Source: Sphingomonas sp.
GTDB taxonomy: Bacteria > Pseudomonadota > Alphaproteobacteria > Sphingomonadales > Sphingomonadaceae
NCBI GenBank assembly: GCA_019747165.1
Contig: JAIERC010000325.1
Coordinates: 1 to 5,577 of the forward strand
Length of the DNA: 5,577 nt
Reading direction: 5' to 3'
The notes beneath the pieces are model-generated. The model did not search any database, was not told the origin of the DNA, and worked only from the letters and a program-made list of their open reading frames with translations. Positions 1 to 5,577 of the stretch are shown in pieces; position 1 is the first letter of the stretch; each line of letters begins with the position of its first letter. The translations under genes and the position numbers were made by a program.

Positions 1-2
1 AT

Positions 3-773
3 TGGGGCGGACTTCGCACCCTCTATATCAAGGAGGTGCGGCGCTTCTTCAAGGTCCAGCTGCAAACGGTTTGGGCGCCAGCGATCACCACCCTGTTGTT
101 TCTCGTGATTTTCACTGTTGCCACGGGCGGGAAACGCCCTGTCAGCGTGGCGGGTGTCGATGTGCCCTTTGCTGATTTTCTGGCGCCTGGCCTCATCGCC
201 ATGGCGATGCTGCAAAATAGTTTTGCCAATTCCAGCTTCTCGCTGCTGGTGGGCAAGATCCAGGGGACCATTGTTGATTATTTGATGCCGCCTTTGTCGA
301 CCGGCGAATTGCTGGCGGCGATGGTCGGCGGCGCGGTGACGCGGGCCTGGTGCGTGGGCGGCGCCGTTTTTCTGGCAATGCAGTTCTGGCCCGGCGTCCA
401 TCTGGTGCCCCAGCATCCCCTGGCGATTTTGTGGTTCGGCCTCCTGGGTTCTGCATTTCTGGCCTTTGTCGGGGTTCTTACCTCGATGTGGGCGGAAAAG
501 TTCGATCATGCAGCGGCGGTGCAGAATTTCCTGATCGCCCCGCTCACCTTGCTGTCGGGCACATTTTATTCGGTGGACAAGCTTGCCCCCGCCTTCCAGG
601 CGTTCAGCCATATCAACCCGTTTTTCTACATCATTTCGGGCTTTCGATATGGCTTCCTGCTCAACGCGGATTCCAATGTGCTGGTCGGCGGGCTTGTCGT
701 GCTGGGCATTGATATCGCTTTGGGTATCCTGTGCTATCGCCTGCTGCGATCTGGCTGGAAGCTAAAAAATTAG
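3..773 (+). CDS. ABC-2 type exporter permease, YadH/NodJ-like (5' end outside window)
   Basis: Inner-membrane subunit of an ATP-driven exporter; it would pair with a separate ATPase, not seen here and probably just upstream. The reading frame is open to the left edge. The residues before the GTG at 36 (GLRTLYIKEV) look like the usual family N-terminus, matching the KEIHRF region of E. coli YadH, so the true start lies left of the window and only some 5-15 residues are missing. The 256 visible residues compare with about 256 in YadH. About six membrane segments are visible (fragment residues 25-41, 59-80, 102-127, 140-163, 175-190, 226-247). The family signature PLTLLSGTFY is at nt 540-569, followed by HINPFFYIISGFRYGFL, very close to YadH. 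The stop is TAG at 771-773. The substrate cannot be told from the sequence. The family is secure; the exact subfamily less so. Confidence 0.93.
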   Translation, partial: WGGLRTLYIKEVRRFFKVQLQTVWAPAITTLLFLVIFTVATGGKRPVSVAGVDVPFADFLAPGLIAMAMLQNSFANSSFSLLVGKIQGTIVDYLMPPLSTGELLAAMVGGAVTRAWCVGGAVFLAMQFWPGVHLVPQHPLAILWFGLLGSAFLAFVGVLTSMWAEKFDHAAAVQNFLIAPLTLLSGTFYSVDKLAPAFQAFSHINPFFYIISGFRYGFLLNADSNVLVGGLVVLGIDIALGILCYRLLRSGWKLKN

Positions 774-802
774 GCTGGTCATAGAGTCCCCCAAAAAATA
801 GG

Positions 803-831
803 TTTCAAAACAATACTTATGTCGCTATGTT
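803..831 (+). promoter_or_regulatory. Weak sigma70-like promoter candidate for the RND operon
   Basis: The 82-nt gap between the ABC permease stop and the adaptor start is clearly richer in A and T than the flanking genes. In it, TTTCAA (803-808) and TATGTT (826-831) are separated by 17 nt. Agreement with the -35 consensus is poor (3 of 6), so position and base composition carry most of the weight. No terminator is evident after the ABC permease, so read-through from upstream is also possible. Confidence 0.3.
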
Positions 832-833
832 TT
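807..833 (+). repeat. Inverted repeat AAAACA-N15-TGTTTT, operator-like
   Basis: Perfect 6-bp arms, AAAACA at 807-812 and TGTTTT at 828-833, are separated by 15 nt; the centre is not palindromic. The repeat spans the candidate promoter spacer and -10 region ahead of the efflux operon. RND operons are commonly controlled by TetR-type repressors binding such sites, but no regulator gene is in the window. AT-rich arms of this length can occur by chance. Confidence 0.3.
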
Positions 834-843
834 CGCCATTGGC

Positions 844-850
844 GGGGAGA
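844..850 (+). promoter_or_regulatory. Ribosome binding site of the RND adaptor gene
   Basis: The purine run GGGGAGA ends 5 nt before the ATG at 856 and supports that start. The run is immediately preceded by, and shares its first base with, a short perfect palindrome, CGCCA-T-TGGCG (834-844). Confidence 0.65.
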
Positions 851-855
851 GAGCG

Positions 856-1905
856 ATGCGGCAGCGTGTAATGATCAGTACGGTTGCGGTGCTGGCGTTG
901 CTATCGGGTTGTACCAAGGGCGAAACAAGCAACGCCGTTGTCGCTAAAGCGCCGCAAGTGCGGGTCGCTATCGTTGGTGAAAAACGGCAGGCCACACTCA
1001 TTAACGGTGTCGGCACCGTTGCGCTGCGGCGTGAATCGTCGCTTGGTTTTACCAGCGCGGGCCGGATTGCCCGACTGGCGGTGAATGAGGGCGATATCGT
1101 GCGCCCCGGCCAAGTCCTGGCCGCACTCGATTCGACCACGGTTGTTGCCGATCTCAATCGTGCCCGCGCTGAGCGAGAGCGCGCCGCCGCTGAATTTCGT
1201 CGCAGTGGCTATTTGCTGGCGCAAGGGTGGATCACGCGGCCACGATTCGAGAGTGCCGAAGCCTCGCTTCGCGCCGCCGATGCCAACGTCAGTGCCGCGC
1301 GTTTCCAGGCGACCAACGCCACCATCGTCGCGCCCGGCGGCGGGATTGTCCTCGCGCGGCTGGCTGAACCTGGGCAGGTCGTTGCCGCTGGCACGCCTGT
1401 GCTGGTGATTGGTGAGGCGAAAAGCGGCTATGTGCTGCGCGTGCCGTTGTCTGACCGCGATGCGGCACGGCTGCTGCCGGGCGTCCCCGCCACTGTCACG
1501 CTGGCGGCGATGGGGAATGAACCAATTGTCGGCAAAGTGATCGAAATCGCCGGGCGCGGCGACCGAGCCACGGGCACGTTCACAGTCGAAATTGCCTTGC
1601 CCGCCGATTCGCGGCTCCGCTCCGGTCAGATCGGATCGGCGGCGATTACGTCGAGCAGTGCAAGCGTCACGGCGCTGACTGTGCCGGCGACGGCGGTATT
1701 TGCAGCGCGGGCCGGCGAGGGCTTTGTCTATGTGGTTGATCGCGCCACCCGCAAGGTTCGGCTCCACCGCGTCTCGATTGGCGAGGCGACCGATGGCGGC
1801 ATCGAAGTAACCGGCGGCCTCGATCGGGGCGAGCTGATCGCTACGTCACGGATTGATCGATTGAAAAACGGCATGGCCATCGATCCAATCGGCGCCGCGC
1901 GATGA
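856..1905 (+). CDS. RND efflux periplasmic adaptor lipoprotein (membrane fusion protein)
   Basis: Periplasmic adaptor that links an inner-membrane RND pump to an outer-membrane channel. The 349 residues begin with a lipoprotein signal: basic MRQR, a hydrophobic stretch, then lipobox LSGC with Cys19 as the predicted lipidated residue. Domains read in family order: first half-lipoyl motif about 64-92 (GRIARLAVNEGDIVRPGQVL), charged alpha-helical hairpin about 93-152, second half-lipoyl about 155-187 (ends EPGQVVAAGTPVLVIGE), beta-barrel about 190-265, and membrane-proximal domain about 270-345. In the second half-lipoyl, APGGGIV stands where many relatives have APFDGxV. At 349 aa it is somewhat shorter than AcrA (397). 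The ATG at 856 is supported by a ribosome binding site and the signal peptide. The stop overlaps the permease start (ATGA, 1902-1905), so the two genes form one transcription unit. The family is certain; the substrate is unknown. Confidence 0.95.
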   Translation: MRQRVMISTVAVLALLSGCTKGETSNAVVAKAPQVRVAIVGEKRQATLINGVGTVALRRESSLGFTSAGRIARLAVNEGDIVRPGQVLAALDSTTVVADLNRARAERERAAAEFRRSGYLLAQGWITRPRFESAEASLRAADANVSAARFQATNATIVAPGGGIVLARLAEPGQVVAAGTPVLVIGEAKSGYVLRVPLSDRDAARLLPGVPATVTLAAMGNEPIVGKVIEIAGRGDRATGTFTVEIALPADSRLRSGQIGSAAITSSSASVTALTVPATAVFAARAGEGFVYVVDRATRKVRLHRVSIGEATDGGIEVTGGLDRGELIATSRIDRLKNGMAIDPIGAAR

Positions 1906-4900
1906 ACATTACGGAATTCGCGGTAAGGCGCTGGCAGGTAACCCTGCTGGTCTTTCTGCTGCTTATCACGCTGGGCCTGTCGGCATTTCTGTCGATCCCG
2001 CGATCGGTCGATCCGCATTTCCCGATTTCGGCAACGGTGGTGACGGTGATTTTACCCGGCGCGGACGCTGCCGACATGGAGGAAACGGTCGCCAAGCCGC
2101 TTGAGGATGTGCTGCAAGGGCTCGACCATGTCCGCGATATCAATTCGACCAGCACCGATGGCGCCGCCGTTGTCACGGTAAACTTCGAACATGGCACCGA
2201 TGCCGAACAATCGCTCGACCGGGTGGTGCGCGAAGTGAATGCGGTGCGCGATCAGTTGCCTCAGGGCATCCAGCGCATCGCCTTCCGCCGCCCACGCACG
2301 ACTGAGGCCGGGGTGTTGCAGCTGGCGCTGGTCAGCGATGGGGCGACTTGGCTGCGCATGGCCAAATATGCGGATGACTTACGTGACAAGCTGAACGTCG
2401 TGCCCGGTGTTCGATCGACGACGGTCGATGCGCTTGCCCGGCCAGAGGTGCGCGTGGCGATTGATGCCGGGCGGTTGGCCGAGGCGCGGCTGCCGGCATC
2501 GGCTGTCGCCAATGCGATCACGCAGGGCGGCATTGATCTCCCGGCCGGCGCGGTGAGCGGATCGGGACGTCGGTTCAATATCGACGCCGGCGGCGCCTAT
2601 CGTAATGTGGAGGCGGTGCGCGCGGTCACCGTTCGCGCGGGCGACGGTCGTCTGGTGCGGGTTGGTGACATCGCCAAGGTGGACTGGGCCGAAGCCGAAC
2701 AGCTGCAAATCGCGCGTTTCAATGGCAAATCGGCCTTGTGGGTCACCGTCCGGCAAAAGGACGAAGTTGACGCGGGCACGCTGCGCAATGCGCTGGTCCA
2801 GGCGCTTGATGAATATCGGTCGAATTTGCCGCCCGATATCAAGCTGGAGGTCGCGTTCGATCAGAGCAAGGATATCAGCCTGAAGCTGGCGCAGCTCGCG
2901 CGCGACTTCGCCATTGCGCTTGGGTTGGTGCTGATCACCATTTTCCCGCTGGGGTTCCGGCCATCGTTGATCGTGATGGTATCGATTCCGCTCAGCCTCG
3001 CGATGGGAATATTGCTGCTGTATCTGTTCGGCTATTCGCTCAACCAGATCAGCATATCGGGCTTCATCATTTCGCTCGGGCTGCTGGTCGATGATTCGAT
3101 TGTGGTGACCGAAAATATCGAACGCCATATCCGCGATGGTGATCCGCCGATCACCGCTGCCGTCAATGGCACGCGCGAAATCGGCGCGGCGGTGATGGGG
3201 GCGACGGGGGTGCTGTTGTTCGCCTTCCTGCCGCTGACCTTTCTGCCTGAAGGCGCCGGCGATTTCGTGCGCGGGTTGCCAATGGCGGTGATTCTGACGG
3301 TGGCGAGTTCACTTGTCGTGTCACTGACGATCATTCCGTTCATCGCCAGCCGCTTGCTGAAGCCGCATGCGCCCGAAGGCAATGCGATGCTGCGCACGAT
3401 CATGGGCGGCATCCACCGTTTCTATACGCCAATCTTGCATGCGGCGCTTGATCGTCCGCGCATCTGGTTCTGGGGCGCGCTGACGCTGTGCATCGGCACT
3501 TTTGGGCTGGTGCCGGTGCTCGGCTTCAGCCTGTTTCCCTCTGCCGAGACTCCGTATTTCCTGGTGCGTGTCGAAACGCCTGAAGGCAGCAGCATTGCCG
3601 CGACTGACAAGGCGGTGCGGGCGGTGTCTGCCATCATCGCCAAGCAAGGTGCTGTCGTTAACCGCATGGAGAATGCCGGGCGCGGTAATCCGCAGATTTT
3701 CTACAACATCTTCCCGCGCGAAGAACGCGCGCGGTACGGCGATATCTTCGTGACGATGAAAGAATGGGATGTCCGCCAGAGCCCGAAAATGCTTCGGCAG
3801 CTCCGCGAAGGTCTGGCCAATTTCCCGGATGCCCGCGTCACGGTGGTCAATTTCGAAAACGGCCCGCCAGTCGAGGCACCGGTCGCGGTGCGCGTGCGTG
3901 GACCGCAACTGGCGACGCTGAAAAAGCTGTCGGATCAGGTGATCCACGAAATGGAACAGGTGACGGGTCTGCGCGATATCGACAGCCCGGTCGCCTATGA
4001 CCGGGTCGATATGGATTTGGGCCTGGATGACGCAAAGGCTGGCTTGCTGGGCGTTGCCCCGGGCGAGGCGCGCCGCGCCGTCAGGCTCGCGATCAGCGGT
4101 GAACAGGTCAGCCGGTTGCGCGATGCAGAGGGCGATAGCTGGCCCGTCACCGTTCGGCTGCCGCTGCCCGGCAACCAGCCCGTCTCAGCGCTCGGCCAGG
4201 TCTATGTGCCGACCTTGGCTGGCGGCAGCATCCCGTTGCTCGAAATTGCGACCCCCAAGCTCAAAAGCGTGCCCCCGCAGATTACCCGTTACAAATTGCA
4301 GCGGACGGTGACGATCACCGCCTATAATCAGCCGGGCCAGCTCACTTCGAAGCTGACGACGCAAGTGGAAAAGCGGCTAAAGAATATAGTTTTGCCGGAA
4401 GGGTATAGCCTTAGCCTGGGTGGCGAAGCAGAGGCGGCAGCGCGCAATTTCTCCGGGCTCGGGCCGATCATCCTGCTGGCTACCTTTGGGATTATCGGGG
4501 TTCTGGTGCTTGAATTTGGCCGGTTCAAGGAAACAGCGGTGGTGGCGGGCGTCGTGCCGCTCGGCACGTTCGGCGGGCTTGTTGCCTTGCTGGTGACAGG
4601 TAATTCGCTGTCGTTCCTGGCGATCATCGGTTTCGTTGCGTTGATTGGTATCGAGATCAAGAATTCGATCCTGCTGGTCGATTTCACGACGCAGTTGCGC
4701 GATCGCGGCATGGCTTTGCGTGAGGCGATCGAAAAAGCGGGCGAGATCCGCTTTCTGCCGGTGCTGCTCACCTCGGTAACGGCGATTGGCGGGTTGATGC
4801 CGCTCGCGCTGGGCGGCTCTGCGCTTTATTCGCCGCTTGCCTGGGTGATCATCGGCGGCTTGATCAGCTCCACCTTCCTCAGCCGGATCATCACGCCAGT

Positions 4901-4988
4901 CATGTATCTGCTCGCGGTGCGTGGTGACGAAGCGCGCGCGGTGGCGGCGGGCGGCACGGGTGTTGCGCTCGCCCGGCACACACCGTAA
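1902..4988 (+). CDS. RND multidrug-type efflux permease, AcrB/HAE-1-like
   Basis: Inner-membrane proton/substrate antiporter of a tripartite efflux pump, 1028 aa (AcrB is 1049). The topology is complete: TM1 about 12-31, a large periplasmic loop, TM2-TM6 (336-352, 356-376, 383-403, 429-448, 461-482), TM7 521-540, a second periplasmic loop to about 852, then TM8-TM12 (855-871, 878-899, 904-926, about 951-972, about 980-1005). The proton-relay residues of AcrB are present: Asp397-Asp398 in TM4 (GLLVDDSIVVTEN) for D407/D408, Lys920 in TM10 (GIEIKNSILL) for K940, Arg950 and Thr957 (RFLPVLLTS) for R971/T978. The double Asp favours an organic-substrate pump over a CzcA/CusA metal pump. TM6 ends SLTIIPFIASRLLKP, where AcrB has LTPALCA. 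The ATG overlaps the adaptor stop and has no clear ribosome binding site, suggesting translational coupling. No outer-membrane factor is encoded next to it. The actual substrate cannot be inferred. Confidence 0.96.
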   Translation: MNITEFAVRRWQVTLLVFLLLITLGLSAFLSIPRSVDPHFPISATVVTVILPGADAADMEETVAKPLEDVLQGLDHVRDINSTSTDGAAVVTVNFEHGTDAEQSLDRVVREVNAVRDQLPQGIQRIAFRRPRTTEAGVLQLALVSDGATWLRMAKYADDLRDKLNVVPGVRSTTVDALARPEVRVAIDAGRLAEARLPASAVANAITQGGIDLPAGAVSGSGRRFNIDAGGAYRNVEAVRAVTVRAGDGRLVRVGDIAKVDWAEAEQLQIARFNGKSALWVTVRQKDEVDAGTLRNALVQALDEYRSNLPPDIKLEVAFDQSKDISLKLAQLARDFAIALGLVLITIFPLGFRPSLIVMVSIPLSLAMGILLLYLFGYSLNQISISGFIISLGLLVDDSIVVTENIERHIRDGDPPITAAVNGTREIGAAVMGATGVLLFAFLPLTFLPEGAGDFVRGLPMAVILTVASSLVVSLTIIPFIASRLLKPHAPEGNAMLRTIMGGIHRFYTPILHAALDRPRIWFWGALTLCIGTFGLVPVLGFSLFPSAETPYFLVRVETPEGSSIAATDKAVRAVSAIIAKQGAVVNRMENAGRGNPQIFYNIFPREERARYGDIFVTMKEWDVRQSPKMLRQLREGLANFPDARVTVVNFENGPPVEAPVAVRVRGPQLATLKKLSDQVIHEMEQVTGLRDIDSPVAYDRVDMDLGLDDAKAGLLGVAPGEARRAVRLAISGEQVSRLRDAEGDSWPVTVRLPLPGNQPVSALGQVYVPTLAGGSIPLLEIATPKLKSVPPQITRYKLQRTVTITAYNQPGQLTSKLTTQVEKRLKNIVLPEGYSLSLGGEAEAAARNFSGLGPIILLATFGIIGVLVLEFGRFKETAVVAGVVPLGTFGGLVALLVTGNSLSFLAIIGFVALIGIEIKNSILLVDFTTQLRDRGMALREAIEKAGEIRFLPVLLTSVTAIGGLMPLALGGSALYSPLAWVIIGGLISSTFLSRIITPVMYLLAVRGDEARAVAAGGTGVALARHTP

Positions 4989-4991
4989 AAG
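4963..4991 (+). promoter_or_regulatory. Very tentative promoter for argD inside the RND gene end
   Basis: TTGCGC (4963-4968) and TAAAAG (4986-4991) are 17 nt apart and overlap the RND C-terminal codons and stop. A start site near 4998 would put the 5000-5025 hairpin at the very 5' end of the argD transcript. The matches are weak (3 of 6 and 4 of 6) and chance is a real possibility. Confidence 0.15.
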
Positions 4992-4999
4992 TCCGCTTC

Positions 5000-5025
5000 A
5001 GGCGACCGGCTTGGGTCGCCTTTTT
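5000..5025 (+). terminator. Intrinsic terminator after the RND operon
   Basis: GGCGACC (5001-5007) and GGTCGCC (5014-5020) pair perfectly around the six-base loop GGCTTG, and A5000-T5021 can extend the stem. The T run at 5021-5025 follows at once. It starts 11 nt after the RND permease stop, the classic position for Rho-independent termination of the efflux operon. It also lies only 19 nt before the argD start, so it could act as a leader hairpin of argD. Confidence 0.82.
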
Positions 5026-5030
5026 GCGTT

Positions 5031-5037
5031 AAGGGAG
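5031..5037 (+). promoter_or_regulatory. Ribosome binding site of argD
   Basis: AAGGGAG lies 7 nt before the ATG at 5045, ideal spacing, and fixes the start. A small inverted repeat, AAGG (5031-5034) with CCTT (5038-5041), could fold over it but is short. Confidence 0.75.
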
Positions 5038-5044
5038 CCTTGCC

Positions 5045-5577
5045 ATGCCGATTACCCCGCTCATGCCCGTCTATCCGCGGTGTGATGTGCGTCCGGTGCG
5101 TGGTGAGGGCTGCTACCTGATCGGCGAGCGCGGTGAGCGCTATCTCGATTTCGCGAGCGGCATCGCGGTCAATGCGCTGGGCCATGGCCACCCGCATCTG
5201 GTCAAGGCGATTGCCGATCAGGCCGCGACGCTGATGCATGTGTCGAACCTCTACGGCTCGCCGCAGGGCGAAAAACTCGCGCAGCGGATCGTTGACAACA
5301 GCTTTGCCGACACGGTGTTCTTCACCAATTCGGGCACCGAGGCAGTCGAATGCGCGATTAAGGCCGCGCGCCGCTATCATTATGTCAACGGCAACCCGGA
5401 GCGGAACACGCTCATCACCTTCAACAATGCGTTTCATGGCCGCACGATGGGCGCGATTTCGGCGACCAACCAGGCCAAGATGCGCGACGGGTTCGAACCG
5501 CTGCTGCCGGGTTTCGCCTATGCGCCCTTCAACGACCTCGCCGCCGCGCTGGCGCTGGTCAACGACACCACCGCTGG
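5045..5577 (+). CDS. argD: Acetylornithine aminotransferase, N-terminal part (runs off window)
   Basis: PLP-dependent class III aminotransferase of arginine biosynthesis; it converts N-acetylglutamate semialdehyde and glutamate to N-acetylornithine and 2-oxoglutarate in the cytosol. The 177 visible residues carry family motifs in order: the MPVYPRCDVRPVRGEGCYL start, YLDFASGIAVNALGHGHP (33-50), the N-L-Y-G stretch at 68-71, the PLP-phosphate-binding NSGTEAVE (95-102) and FHGRT (130-134). About 400 residues are usual, so a little under half is present. The PLP-binding lysine and the C-terminus lie beyond the right edge. Class III relatives (ornithine, succinylornithine or GABA aminotransferases) look alike, but the close fit to alphaproteobacterial ArgD N-termini makes argD the best call. 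In many relatives argF follows; that cannot be seen here. The start is backed by a good ribosome binding site. No in-frame stop interrupts it. Confidence 0.92.
   Translation, partial: MPITPLMPVYPRCDVRPVRGEGCYLIGERGERYLDFASGIAVNALGHGHPHLVKAIADQAATLMHVSNLYGSPQGEKLAQRIVDNSFADTVFFTNSGTEAVECAIKAARRYHYVNGNPERNTLITFNNAFHGRTMGAISATNQAKMRDGFEPLLPGFAYAPFNDLAAALALVNDTTA

Noticed and set aside
31..38. AAGGAGG-like sequence touching a GTG at 36 as a possible start of the ABC permease.
   Set aside because: The purine run overlaps the GTG, so there is no spacing for ribosome binding. The in-frame residues upstream (GLRTLYIKEV) fit the family N-terminus, so the real start is left of the window.
774..805. 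Terminator after the ABC permease (C run then A run at 788-798).
   Set aside because: No stem with adequate pairing followed by a T run is visible on the + strand; the A run has the wrong polarity for termination of the upstream gene.
901..1767. 288-codon open frame on the minus strand opposite the adaptor gene.
   Set aside because: The product is rich in Arg, Gly and Ala with no recognisable domain, as expected of a shadow frame in GC-rich DNA, and it lies fully opposite a well-supported gene.
2379..3128. 249-codon open frame on the minus strand inside the RND permease gene.
   Set aside because: The composition is dominated by Arg, Gln, His and Asp with no fold or motif; it mirrors the codon bias of the permease and has no independent support.
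1902..4988. Heavy-metal (CzcA/CusA-type) RND pump.
   Set aside because: TM4 carries the double Asp (397-398) and the TM10 Lys (920) typical of HAE-1 pumps, not the metal-pump TM4 pattern, and the adaptor has no His- or Met-rich metal-binding stretch.
4377..5437. Minus-strand open frames (4377-4979 and 4826-5437) crossing the RND end and argD.
   Set aside because: They run across the terminator and two confident + strand genes and show no domain; treated as shadows.

Overview
This high-GC (roughly 60%+ by eye) window is densely coded, with all genes on the + strand. Codon use and the style of the proteins, especially the start of ArgD, suggest an alphaproteobacterium, most likely a sphingomonad. 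That placement is an inference from sequence recognition, not from a search.

Layout: (1) Nucleotides 3-773 are the nearly complete 3' part of a YadH/NodJ-type ABC-2 exporter permease; its start, and presumably its ATPase partner, lie to the left. (2) Nucleotides 774-855 are an 82-nt gap that is AT-rich for this genome. It holds a weak promoter candidate and an operator-like inverted repeat. (3) Nucleotides 856-4988 are a two-gene operon for a tripartite RND efflux pump: a lipoprotein periplasmic adaptor (349 aa) whose stop overlaps the start of a 1028-aa inner-membrane RND permease in an ATGA. The permease keeps the proton-relay residues of drug-type (HAE-1) pumps. No outer-membrane channel gene is present, so the pump probably uses a TolC-like channel encoded elsewhere. 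(4) Nucleotides 5000-5025 are a good intrinsic terminator 11 nt after the RND stop. (5) From 5045 to the right edge is the N-terminal part of argD (acetylornithine aminotransferase, arginine biosynthesis), with a clear ribosome binding site.

How they work together: the adaptor and permease form one export machine driven by proton motive force. The ABC permease belongs to a separate, ATP-driven exporter. ArgD is a housekeeping enzyme with no visible functional link to the pumps. I see no mobile element, CRISPR array, RNA gene or toxin/defence system. The window looks like ordinary transport and metabolism genes, and I found no convincing undescribed system. The points most worth a second look are regulatory: the operator-like repeat before the pump, and the terminator placed so close to argD that no promoter fits between them.
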